A stretch of 64,000 nt of DNA from JAJYSO01 sp964451785 (lineage in GTDB: Bacteria; Bacteroidota; Bacteroidia; Flavobacteriales; Flavobacteriaceae): contig CAYVJG010000006.1 in assembly GCA_964451785.1 (NCBI GenBank), forward strand, positions 38,489-102,488, read 5' to 3'. Each line of letters opens with the position of its first letter. Within the stretch, counting starts at the first letter, position 1. Positions 54,933 through 63,121 of this stretch are shown here, piece after piece. A model generated the notes under the pieces. It saw only the letters and a list, made by a program, of their open reading frames with translations, ran no database searches and was not told the origin of the DNA. The translations under genes and the position numbers were made by a program.

Positions 54933-55098
54933 TTATACGGAAATGATTTTTAAAATAGACTAAATATTTTGTCGTTAAAATTTCAAAGGTCAAGGCAAAA
55001 AGCACAGGCATAGCCATAGCTATGACGAGCATTTATAACGCAGAGATTTGTAATTTTAACAGGAAGATTGGTCCATTTTGAATGTCACTTCCGTATTA
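54933..55098. repeat. R3 long imperfect palindrome (MITE-like, about 166 bp)
   Basis: The left end TTATACGGAAATGA mirrors the right end TCACTTCCGTATTA, and pairing continues with gaps into a centre GCATAGCCATAGCTATGAC. The left-end motif TTATACGGAAATGA also appears in R1 copy D (near 30727), which hints at a link between the families. No ORF. Confidence 0.65.
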
Positions 55099-55102
55099 CA
55101 CC

Positions 55103-56260
55103 TTAACGTCGTTCTAAAGCATATAACGCAAAACTTCCTAACCAATGGCTACCCATATACGAATCGCCCTCTAAAATATGTGGCAGTGAATACGTTAAAT
55201 AACGATCACCTAAAGCTCTCAAATGCTTTAATGAAGGATAGTTATTAGCCAAATCATAAAACACCCAAGCTCTACTAAAATTCAAACCATCCAAATGCAC
55301 CAGCTGACCATCACTGCGATCAGAAACTTGCCCTACAGCTAAAGTAAAATCTTTATCGTATAACTGCGGCATAAAATCGGTTAACCAATCTTTAAAGTCC
55401 GATTTTGACAACACGCGTTCCATCAAATCAACTTCCTCTAAACAAGGAGACAAAAAATCTGTTCCACTAGGTTCGTAGCCTATAGGACAGTGCTCGTCGT
55501 GCAAATAATAATCTTTTGCCCAAAATACAACTAAGTCTTTGAGTTCTTTATCACCAACAGCTTGGGCATAATCATAAGCCAACACCATGGCAAATGCAGT
55601 ATTACTATGTGTCCCCACACGAATAGGCTCTGTGAGTTTCGGCAAAAATATTTTAAAATTACTCACCATCAAATCCGTTAATGGCTGTAAATTTTGTTCC
55701 AATTTATGACCTATTGGGGTGTCCCAACTGTGCAATTCTTCTGCCAATTTTAACAGCCAAGCCCAGCCGTAGGTACGCTCTGAACCTGCATTATTTTTAT
55801 CTTGAAAATAGGCTACTTCGCGCGCTATGTTTTCAGGTGAAATATTTTCTAATAACTTAGCCTTTATCGTATCGGCTTTAGGCAAATTAGGAAAGCTTTT
55901 TAAAAGACGCACCAATGACCAATGCCCATGCACGCTAGAATGCCAATCAAAACAACCGTAAAATGCAGGATGTAACAAATGAGGGGCTACCAAAGCTGCA
56001 TCTGAAGTAATCACATGATCTAATTTATTAGGATACTCCTGCTGCATACAAGCCAAGGGCAATGCCGCTAGTTGCTCAGCATCAGCCAAGGTTAAGTTTA
56101 CACTTGTTGTTGTTAGCGTTGGAACTTCGCTTACAGTATCCATTGATAACTCTGGTGTATTCTTCTTTGTTGCTGATTCCGATTGTTTATCAGAAGTAGA
56201 AGAACTTCTATTACAAGAAATAAACAAAAACAAAACACTCAATAACATTAATTTCTTCAT
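55103..56260 (-). CDS. DUF2891 family lipoprotein
   Basis: 385 residues from the ATG at 56260, where a lipoprotein signal starts (MKKLMLLSVLFLFISCNRSS, lipobox FISC). The longer frame from 56290 only adds residues before the signal. DUF2891 features are LLHPAFYGCFDWHSSVHGHW near residue 106, RTYGWAWLLKLAEEL near 165, GTHSNTAFAMVLAYDYA near 217 and GYEPSGTDFLSPCLEEVDLM near 264. The all-alpha toroid-like pattern with conserved His, Trp and Asp suggests a carbohydrate-active or metal-dependent enzyme, but no activity is established to my knowledge. Confidence 0.85.
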   Translation of the reverse strand: MKKLMLLSVLFLFISCNRSSSTSDKQSESATKKNTPELSMDTVSEVPTLTTTSVNLTLADAEQLAALPLACMQQEYPNKLDHVITSDAALVAPHLLHPAFYGCFDWHSSVHGHWSLVRLLKSFPNLPKADTIKAKLLENISPENIAREVAYFQDKNNAGSERTYGWAWLLKLAEELHSWDTPIGHKLEQNLQPLTDLMVSNFKIFLPKLTEPIRVGTHSNTAFAMVLAYDYAQAVGDKELKDLVVFWAKDYYLHDEHCPIGYEPSGTDFLSPCLEEVDLMERVLSKSDFKDWLTDFMPQLYDKDFTLAVGQVSDRSDGQLVHLDGLNFSRAWVFYDLANNYPSLKHLRALGDRYLTYSLPHILEGDSYMGSHWLGSFALYALERR

Positions 56261-56428
56261 AAGTCGTACTAATATAGGGGAAATATACAACTATTATCTG
56301 GCGGATTCAAGTTAAAAATGTAGCATATAATAATTCCGGTTCATTGAGCCTCTATTTTTTTTAAATAACCGCTTTATTTTAAATAATAGAATTAACTTCA
56401 CAAAGCAACTAATTTAAATAAAAGACTT

Positions 56429-57046
56429 ATGAACATTACTGATTTACTACAAGGTGATTTAGGCAATCAACTTATCAAAGGTATTAGTGCACAAGAAGGC
56501 ACTTCTGAACAGCAAACCTCTTCTGTTATATCTGCAGCTATTCCTGCTATTATGGGGATGCTTAAGCAAAATGCCTCTTCTGAAGACGGAGCTTCTAGCT
56601 TAACAAATGCGCTCAACCAACACGATGGTAGTATTCTTAACAACCTATCAGGCGCGTTAACCGAACAAAAAATCGCTGACGAAGGCAACTCTATTTTAAC
56701 GCATATCTTAGGAGATAAAAAATCTAGCCTAGAAAACTTGATTAGCCAACATACAGGTATAGAAGCTTCTAAAATTTCAGGAATTATCGCCCGTTTAGCA
56801 CCAGTTGTTATGGGTTTTATAGGTCAACAAAAAGCGTCTAGTGGTCTCAACGAAAATTCAGGAATTGGCAATCTTATCAGTGGTTTAGTTGGTAAGGATT
56901 CAAACGGTGTGTTATCTTCACTTCTCGATCAAGATGGTGATGGCCAACTCGGCTTAGGTGATGCCCTATCTGCGTTTTCTAAAAACAAAAAAGGAAATGA
57001 CTCTGACCAATCTGGAGGCGGTATTTTAGGTGGTTTATTCAATTGA
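56429..57046 (+). CDS. DUF937 family protein
   Basis: 205 residues without signal peptide. The DUF937 pattern is helical with repeated small residues: MNITDLLQGDLGNQLIKGIS at the start, then SSVISAAIPAIMGMLKQNAS and IIARLAPVVMGFIGQQ. The tail carries an EF-hand-like DQDGDGQLGLGDALSAF and ends in a Gly-rich GGGILGGLFN. DUF937/YidB-like proteins have no firmly known role. Single gene with its own terminator. Confidence 0.85.
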   Translation: MNITDLLQGDLGNQLIKGISAQEGTSEQQTSSVISAAIPAIMGMLKQNASSEDGASSLTNALNQHDGSILNNLSGALTEQKIADEGNSILTHILGDKKSSLENLISQHTGIEASKISGIIARLAPVVMGFIGQQKASSGLNENSGIGNLISGLVGKDSNGVLSSLLDQDGDGQLGLGDALSAFSKNKKGNDSDQSGGGILGGLFN

Positions 57047-57067
57047 TAAAACCTTAAACCCTTTTAC

Positions 57068-57104
57068 AGCTTAGCAAATCTTGTATGGTTTGCTAAGCTT
57101 TTTT
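57068..57104 (+). terminator. Terminator of the DUF937 gene
   Basis: AGCTTAGCAAA pairs with TTTGCTAAGCT (11 bp), followed by a T-run that reaches the stop of the convergent comM gene. Confidence 0.85.
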
Positions 57105-58647
57105 ATCCCAACCAACCTTCTCTATCTAAACTGCGATATTGAATCGCTTCGCTAATATGTCCGCCTTTTATAGCATCACTACCTTCTAAATCCGCTATCG
57201 TTCGCGACACCTTCAATATCCGATCATACGCTCGCGCCGATAAATTCAATCGCTCCATTGCGGTTTTTAACAACAACTTGCTTTCATCATCTAGTTGACA
57301 ATACTTTCTAATTTGCTTAACAGTCATCTGCGCATTATAATGTACATGCTCATTATCAGCAAAGCGATCCGTCTGTACAGATCGTGCCGCGGTTACACGT
57401 TTCCTAATTTCTGTACTGGTCTCTCCACGACGCTCCTCACTCAACTTGTCAAAAGGCACCGGTGTGACTTCAATATGTAAATCAATACGGTCTAACAAAG
57501 GGCCACTAATTTTACCCAAATAGCGTTGTATTTCTGCAGGGCTCGATGTCGCTGGTGCATCCGGATCATTAAAATAACCACTCGGACTCGGGTTCATACT
57601 TGCCACCAACATAAAGCTTGACGGGTAAGTCACCGTAAATCGCGCCCGTGCAATAGTTACTTCACGGTCTTCTAAAGGTTGGCGCATAACTTCTAACACA
57701 CTGCGCTTAAACTCTGGCAACTCATCTAAAAACAAAATACCATTATGCGCCAATGAAATTTCACCCGGCTGCGGATAACTCCCCCCGCCCACTAAAGCAA
57801 CATCCGAAATTGTGTGGTGTGGGCTCCTAAAAGGCCGCTGAGCCATCAACCCATAATCACTTTTAATCTTTCCTACAACACTGTGTATCTTTGTGGTTTC
57901 TAAGGCTTCGTGCAAAGTCATTGGCGGCAAAATAGTAGGCAAGCGCTTAGCCAGCATGGTTTTTCCAGCACCTGGAGGCCCTATCAAAATCACATTATGC
58001 CCTCCAGCCGCCGCTATCTCCATACAGCGCTTTATAGACTCTTGCCCCTTGACATCTGAAAAATCTAATGCTGATTTACTCAAGTTTTCATAAAACTGTT
58101 TGCGCGTATCTACAATGGTTTCCTCTATAACTTCTCCTTTATCAAAAAAATCAATGACTTCTGTTATATGATCAACGCCATACACCTTTAACCCGTCCAC
58201 AATTGCCGCTTCTTGCGCATTTTGTTTTGGTAAAATAAAACCCTTAAAGCCTTCTTCACGCGCTTTTATAGCAATTGGCAGAGCACCTTTTATAGGTTGC
58301 AAACTCCCGTCAAGTGACAACTCGCCCATAATCAAATAATCCCCTATTTGCTCGGCCTCAATTTGAGATGAGGCTGCCAAAATTCCTAAAGCTAAAGTTA
58401 AATCATACGCCGATCCCTCCTTATGCATATCCGCAGGCGCCATGTTTATCGTAATCTTCTTGACCGGCAATTTATAGCCCGTGTTGGCCAAGGCTGCAGC
58501 AATCCTAAAACTACTCTCCTTGATAGCACTATCCGGCAATCCCACCAAATGATACCCTATTCCCCTAACAATATTTACTTCAACCGTAATTGTCGAAGCT
58601 TCTACTCCAAATACGGCACTGCCATAAACCTTTACCAACATACTCAA
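57103..58647 (-). CDS. comM: YifB/ComM family Mg-chelatase-like AAA+ ATPase
   Basis: 514 residues. The N-terminal ChlI-like domain (MLVKVYGSAVFGVEASTITV) is a Lon-protease-like fold. The AAA+ core has Walker A LIGPPGAGKTMLAKRLPTIL near residue 218, Walker B GILFLDELPEFKRSVLEVMR near 303 and a sensor region VASMNPSPSGY. A C-terminal Mg_chelatase_C domain follows. In transformable bacteria ComM is a hexameric helicase that extends branch migration during recombination. No other competence genes are in the window. Confidence 0.92.
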   Translation of the reverse strand: MSMLVKVYGSAVFGVEASTITVEVNIVRGIGYHLVGLPDSAIKESSFRIAAALANTGYKLPVKKITINMAPADMHKEGSAYDLTLALGILAASSQIEAEQIGDYLIMGELSLDGSLQPIKGALPIAIKAREEGFKGFILPKQNAQEAAIVDGLKVYGVDHITEVIDFFDKGEVIEETIVDTRKQFYENLSKSALDFSDVKGQESIKRCMEIAAAGGHNVILIGPPGAGKTMLAKRLPTILPPMTLHEALETTKIHSVVGKIKSDYGLMAQRPFRSPHHTISDVALVGGGSYPQPGEISLAHNGILFLDELPEFKRSVLEVMRQPLEDREVTIARARFTVTYPSSFMLVASMNPSPSGYFNDPDAPATSSPAEIQRYLGKISGPLLDRIDLHIEVTPVPFDKLSEERRGETSTEIRKRVTAARSVQTDRFADNEHVHYNAQMTVKQIRKYCQLDDESKLLLKTAMERLNLSARAYDRILKVSRTIADLEGSDAIKGGHISEAIQYRSLDREGWLG

Positions 58648-58854
58648 ATATTTAGTTAAATATAACGAAATATTATCAAATTTAGCTCTATGCCTGAATA
58701 TTAGATAAATTAAATTTCACAACAACCTTATTACCAATCCATTACAACAAAATATTCGTTTCCATTACACAAAACTCAATTACAAACTGTTTTAAGTCAG
58801 TAAAAATTAGTAATATTGAAAGTATAACTCAAAGTCTAACTTCTTAATTTACAG

Positions 58855-59442
58855 ATGATGAAAAAATCTAAATTCGTAATCTTAGGACTCACACTCACTG
58901 TTCTATCAACCAGCTGCCTAGGTTCATATTCTGCTTTTAACAGCCTGAGAGCCTGGAATAGCCAAGTATCTAGCAACAAATTTGTAAACAACCTCCTCTT
59001 CTGGGGCTTGTGGATTGTTCCCGTTTATGAAATCTTTATCCTCGGGGATACCATTATTTTCAACGTTGTCGAATTCTGGTCTGGCTCTAACCCTATCGCT
59101 ATGAATGAAGGCGAAGTGGAAACGCAAACCATTGTCAAAAATGGAAATACTTACCAAATGACAGCAACCAAAAATAAAATGGAAATTGCTGTAATTGACG
59201 GTAAAGACACCGGAAAATCAATTGACCTAATCTATTCTCCTGAAGAAAAGACCTGGTTTGCTAAAACCCCTGACAGCGATGAACTCATCAAACTCTCTTC
59301 TATGAAAGATGGTTTCTACATGGTTTATTTACCTAATGGTGAAGAAGTACGCATGGATCCAACAACCTCTCAACAAGACGGCGTTGCTATCCTCAACTCT
59401 AAACTATACGATTGCAACCAAGGCTTTGCTTTGGCTCAATAA
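58855..59442 (+). CDS. DUF3332 family lipoprotein
   Basis: 195 residues. Lipoprotein signal MMKKSKFVILGLTLTVLSTS with Cys at about 21 in STSCLGSY. DUF3332 members share the following SAFNSLRAWNSQVSSNKFVN and a membrane-like stretch LLFWGLWIVPVYEIFILGD before a soluble beta-rich domain. The function is unknown. Start could be the first or second ATG. A terminator follows at 59467-59499. Confidence 0.85.
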   Translation: MMKKSKFVILGLTLTVLSTSCLGSYSAFNSLRAWNSQVSSNKFVNNLLFWGLWIVPVYEIFILGDTIIFNVVEFWSGSNPIAMNEGEVETQTIVKNGNTYQMTATKNKMEIAVIDGKDTGKSIDLIYSPEEKTWFAKTPDSDELIKLSSMKDGFYMVYLPNGEEVRMDPTTSQQDGVAILNSKLYDCNQGFALAQ

Positions 59443-59466
59443 CACATTTTAAACAATAACATATTT

Positions 59467-59499
59467 AAGCACGCTTCCCCCCACAAAGCGTGCTTTTTT
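59467..59499 (+). terminator. Terminator of the DUF3332 gene
   Basis: AAGCACGCTT pairs perfectly with AAGCGTGCTT and is followed by a T-run. Confidence 0.88.
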
Positions 59500-59519
59500 A
59501 TGTCCTAATATTTAATTTG

Positions 59520-59640
59520 GAGCTTCTCCTTCGCGTTCAGCAAATCCGTAAGCTAGCAGCAGTTCACAAGGCTATTGCTGAATAGCTAGCGTCATCGCCC
59601 GCTCAGGGCCGGGCTGTCACTAGTCGCTTTTTGTGGCCAA
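59520..59640. repeat. GC-rich structured element next to the truncated exporter gene
   Basis: It contains TTCAGCAA (59536-59543) pairing with TTGCTGAA (59575-59582), two GCTAGC sites inside that fold, and GCCCG/CGGGC at 59597-59614. It is noticeably richer in G and C than flanking DNA and has no ORF. The rest of the 59443-59915 gap shows nothing I recognise. It may be a repeat-element scar. Confidence 0.45.
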
Positions 59641-59915
59641 GTTGATATTTATCCGTAAACTTTCTATACTTTCCTAAAGTTCTAAACTTTAAGAAAATCC
59701 CCCGTTCAATCAGCTACAAAAGAACTCCAACAGGCCGTTCCATCCCTAAGCCATTTCTAACAGTGATGAATGGTTAATGGTTAGTGAGCTTTGACAAACT
59801 AAACAACTTCACTTTGCTATTTGCTTTAGCTAAAAGTGAAGCATGGATAATTAAAAGACAAACAGCGATAAAAAAGTCCTCCCCTTCTATCTTTCTGAAA
59901 AATTGTTGTTTGCTC

Positions 59916-59999
59916 TTAGTGCTTGGCAATAATTTTTAAACAGGTAGGCCCGCAGTCTTTGGCGTCTTTTTGTTTGTAGTGGGGGAAGTTATGCGTCAT
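59916..59999 (-). pseudogene. Decapitated C39-peptidase RiPP exporter: first 27 codons only
   Basis: From the ATG at 59999 the frame reads MTHNFPHYKQKDAKDCGPTC then LKIIAKH and stops with TAA. FxHYxQxDxxDCGPxCLxxIAKHYG is the N-terminus of peptidase-C39 bacteriocin ABC transporters, and the Cys in DCGPTC is their catalytic nucleophile. An intact one runs to ~700 residues with membrane and ATPase domains. Nothing matching these follows within 470 bp. The ATG overlaps the end of the SPASM gene, as expected for the next gene of the operon. It is the 5' stump of a deleted exporter. Confidence 0.75.
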
Positions 60000-61069
60000 T
60001 TGTCTTCACCAATTCTTCCATCCCATAATAGCTGATAGCTTTTTGTTTTAGTGGGTTTTTGCTCCATTCAGCCCACTTGTTGGTATAAGGGTTGTAGCCA
60101 CATTTCAAGGGTTTTGACAAGTCTAACCCCTTTTTGTTAAAAGTAGTCCTTTCCGTATAGGCTCTGCAATCGGTACAGATATACCGGAATTCACAATCCC
60201 TACAAACCTCGATATCGTCTTTCGTAATGTTCCAATATTTTTTAAATCCGGGTTTGTTTAGGGCTTCTTCAAGTGTCGTATCCTTGATATTCCCATAACT
60301 TTCAGGCATAGAAGGACAGTTTTTAATATCACCATTGACGTCGATGGATATTTTCCGGTTTAAGCAGGAGTTGTGGCTTTTTGAAGTAACAATATTTCTT
60401 AAGTTTGTTTGAAAAATACATTTCGAGATTTTTCCACAGTTTAATTTACTTTTCAGTCTTTGTTTTGTTAATATCAATCTATTACCCATAGATCTTTGAT
60501 AATCATCAAAATCAAATATTATTATTTGGGATATATGATTATTAGTATTTAGAAAATATTCGTAATTTTCCAAGTCACTTTCTTTATCCCAATTAAATAG
60601 TATTTCTTTAGACAACATAGAATACTATTTCAACATATCAGCAATAAGTTTCAATTCTTGATAACATAAACTATTAAAAATTCTCAATTGCAAAGACTCT
60701 ACGTCCAAATGAGAAACAGCTTTTAATCTCGTAATAGCTTGTTCAGAATTTTCACAATCTATAACTAAACTTTCTATTTTAAATGGAGAAGAAAAAACTT
60801 CCGGGAAAAAAATTGCTTTTACTTTCTTCTCACTTTTATAAAGAAATTTATTTTCAAAAAGAAAATCAAAGTCATTTATAATTTCTTTTTTGTCATATTC
60901 TGGAAATGATTGAATTAAATCACTAAGATTTATATTAGCCCTTTTTTTTTATAATCTCACATGATTTTAAAGAAAGCTGAACGAAAATATTCCTTTCGAA
61001 ATCAAAAATTATTCCTGCATTTTTACCTATTGTTAAACCGCAGCAATCATATAAATTATAATAAATCAT
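59989..61069 (-). pseudogene. gwsS: Grasp-with-spasm system SPASM-domain peptide maturase, interrupted by a frameshift and a TAG
   Basis: Restored length is about 359 residues. From the ATG at 61069 the frame reads MIYYNLYDCCGLTIGKNAGI, then FDFERNIFVQLSLKSCEIIK, the N-terminal pattern of this maturase family, and stops after an A9 run (60942-60950). Removing one A continues as ANINLSDLIQSFPEYDKKEI and so on for about 100 residues to an in-frame TAG at 60625-60627. Beyond it the same frame runs to 59989 and ends in a SPASM domain with Cys in NSCLNRK, KNCPSMP, VCRDCEFRYIC and TDCRAYT, ligands for auxiliary Fe-S clusters. The partner ATP-grasp gene is upstream. Either a broken gene, or one read through by slippage and stop suppression. 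Confidence 0.8.
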
Positions 61070-61256
61070 ACATTTTTGAATTTAATTTACCCATAAACCC
61101 TGCATAATGATAACGCTGTTTGTATTTATGATTTAAGTGCTTTTTAATTTTAACAGATTTACATAAAATTTTCTTTTCTGTAACTTCTGAATTAAAAAAT
61201 GCTATTGGAAGCTTGCCTTTTATGACGATTTCATTAAGTTCACGTTTTAACTGCAT
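61056..61256 (-). CDS. Small coupled ORF in the grasp-with-spasm operon
   Basis: 66 residues (MQLKRELNEIVIKGKLPIAF ... LNSKMYDLL), basic, with no signal or membrane segment. Its ATG overlaps the stop of the ATP-grasp gene, and its last codons overlap the start of the SPASM gene. This tight coupling favours a real product over a chance frame. I do not recognise the family. It might assist the maturases or be a degenerate piece of one. Confidence 0.5.
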   Translation of the reverse strand: MQLKRELNEIVIKGKLPIAFFNSEVTEKKILCKSVKIKKHLNHKYKQRYHYAGFMGKLNSKMYDLL

Positions 61257-62233
61257 CTTTTGTCTTTTTTAATCATTTGTTCAACTACAAATTTTTCAAA
61301 ATTAAGGTTTGCTCTTTTGGAATAACCTGATATTTGACCAACTGGATTTACTTCCAAAAAAAACCATTGATTTCTTGTGCTCCTTATCAAATCTATACAG
61401 CCAATATTTAAATTCAAACTATCCATTAAATCACTAATTTGTTTTTTTTCTTTTAGTGGAATATCTGATTTCACAATTCGCAATGGCTCTTCCTCATTAT
61501 TATTTTGCTTTCTTGAGTCGATTTTTGTACTGTCATTTTCTTGTGATAAAAGCTTAGCTGAAAAAAAATTACCTTCAAAATAAAGTATTCTGTACTCATC
61601 TTTTTTTAATATTAATTGTTGAAAAAGACTAAGACAAAACCTTTCTGGTAAAGATCTTAATAATTTATTAGTTACCTCTTTAGTCAAAAACGATCTAATT
61701 AGGTAATCTTTCTCCTTTGTCCAAATCGGTTGAAAATTACCGATTGCCTTCGTAATAATTTTATCGTGTTTTTCTTTAAATTTTAGCAAATCATCTTTGC
61801 TGTTTGTTACTATAAAAGGAGGAACTTTAAGACCAACTTTTGAAGCTTTCTTGATAACATTTAGTTTATTAACAAAAGTAGCATTTCTATTTGGAATCCA
61901 ATAGGCGTTATTAATATAGGGCAAAAAGTCGTGAAATTCATAAATTTCATTTACAACGTTCCTTTTTAATCCCTGATTTAACTTGCTATCCCGGGCATAT
62001 AACTCGGGCATTCTACTTGTTGTAAGAAATCTCCTATTGAGAACTACATTGACTTTTTTTGAGAAGTTAATACCATCAACAAAAAGATCTCCTTCATTAT
62101 ATGAAACACTATGACGACCATTATATATACCTTCTCCACTTAATATGAAATAATCCGCCCCCAAATGGGTTAACCAATCAATAAAGGTATAGTGTGAATA
62201 GTCTCCTGCCTCAGTTGTCAAAATCAAAATCAT
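61247..62233 (-). CDS. gwsG: ATP-grasp peptide maturase of a grasp-with-spasm RiPP system (graspetide-type ligase)
   Basis: 328 residues, apparently intact. It starts MILILTTEAGDYSHYTFIDW, and NVVLNRRFLTTSRMPELY follows near residue 60. The ATP-grasp core shows KIITKAIGNF near 160, DEYRILYFEGNFFSAKLLSQ near 211 and the Mg/ATP-binding end CIDLIRSTRNQWFFLEVNPV near 280, then GQISGYSKRANLNFEKFVVE. Related enzymes form ester or amide links between Asp/Glu side chains and Ser/Thr/Lys of a precursor peptide. It sits between the DUF6624-like gene and the small ORF, with the precursor at 63122-63340 upstream. A 115-bp gap with a GC-rich hairpin precedes it. Confidence 0.85.
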   Translation of the reverse strand: MILILTTEAGDYSHYTFIDWLTHLGADYFILSGEGIYNGRHSVSYNEGDLFVDGINFSKKVNVVLNRRFLTTSRMPELYARDSKLNQGLKRNVVNEIYEFHDFLPYINNAYWIPNRNATFVNKLNVIKKASKVGLKVPPFIVTNSKDDLLKFKEKHDKIITKAIGNFQPIWTKEKDYLIRSFLTKEVTNKLLRSLPERFCLSLFQQLILKKDEYRILYFEGNFFSAKLLSQENDSTKIDSRKQNNNEEEPLRIVKSDIPLKEKKQISDLMDSLNLNIGCIDLIRSTRNQWFFLEVNPVGQISGYSKRANLNFEKFVVEQMIKKDKRCS

Positions 62234-62348
62234 AAATTATAAGTGTTTTTAAACTTTAATCTAAAGAATCCCTAGGGCCTTGCCTCGGGCTTTAGTGATA
62301 GAAAAATTGTTTCCTTCTGAATATCTCGTAGGCTTGTCCTGAGGTAGT

Positions 62349-62999
62349 TTATTCACATACCTTAAAGTCTTCTTTTTTAAGTGGTGGCAATCCAATTTTG
62401 GCTCTCAAAGAATCCGATTTATGTCTATATCTTAAACAGGGTTTCCCAAATGATGTGGTATATAACACCCCTGTTGTTTCTTTCTCAGGATGAAAAATTT
62501 GATTAGCGTACAAATATTTATCCATAACAATAGCAATGACTTTAGGACTCATTCCACGCTTAACCTGCTTTAATAGTAAATTAAAATTCTTTCTATTATT
62601 AGCTATTTTCCTAGGGGAATGTAAGAGGATAGCAAAAATGCTTGCCTGAACACATTCGAGCTTATAATAGGGGCCATAATCTTTTTTTAAAGGGTATCCA
62701 TATTTCTTAATAAACTCAATTGCCCGACTAAAGTTAAGGGAGTCTATTTTAAACCCCAATTTATCAGGGATTTCTCCAGCTAATTCAGGGTTTCTAATCC
62801 CCTGATCAAAACCATAATAGCGACATAATAGACTGGCTAATTTAGCTTTTTGCTCTAAATTTTTGCCTGCTGTATTCTTTAATTTTTTTGTCCTGTCTCG
62901 CATCCCATCAATAAACTTATTAATAAAAACAGGTAACAACACTTTTTCAAAACCCTTATTTTCATAAAAAAAACATTTTTTTAAGGTGGATTCAAACAA
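62349..62999 (-). CDS. DUF6624-like protein within the RiPP operon
   Basis: 216 residues, cytoplasmic. The C-terminal half resembles DUF6624: FDQGIRN near residue 64, AIEFIKKYGYPLKKDYGPYY near 88, FAILLHSPRKI, VIAIVMDKYLYANQ, and the end TTGVLYTTSFGKPCLRYRHK with SLRAKIGLPPLKKEDF. In that family the pattern is DQxxR, G-P, hh-H, hDR, GTQ, R-x-IGL-PL. Homologues have been noted near natural-product and toxin loci, but the activity is unknown. Its place between precursor and ATP-grasp gene suggests a part in maturation or self-protection. The assignment is from motif order only. Confidence 0.6.
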   Translation of the reverse strand: MFESTLKKCFFYENKGFEKVLLPVFINKFIDGMRDRTKKLKNTAGKNLEQKAKLASLLCRYYGFDQGIRNPELAGEIPDKLGFKIDSLNFSRAIEFIKKYGYPLKKDYGPYYKLECVQASIFAILLHSPRKIANNRKNFNLLLKQVKRGMSPKVIAIVMDKYLYANQIFHPEKETTGVLYTTSFGKPCLRYRHKSDSLRAKIGLPPLKKEDFKVCE

Positions 63000-63121
63000 T
63001 ATAAATTATTTAAAATCAAAAAAAAAAGAATAATTTTTATAATGTTTCGGTTAAAACAAACTTGAGATAGTTGCAAGAAATATCTCTGTTAATAAAAAAT
63101 CATCCTTTTTAAGAGTTCCGT

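Noticed and set aside
62234..62348. Possible extra precursor peptide between the DUF6624-like and ATP-grasp genes
   Set aside because: The gap has a GC-rich stem (GGGCCTTGCC...GGGC) but no start codon followed by a leader-like frame in the operon direction.
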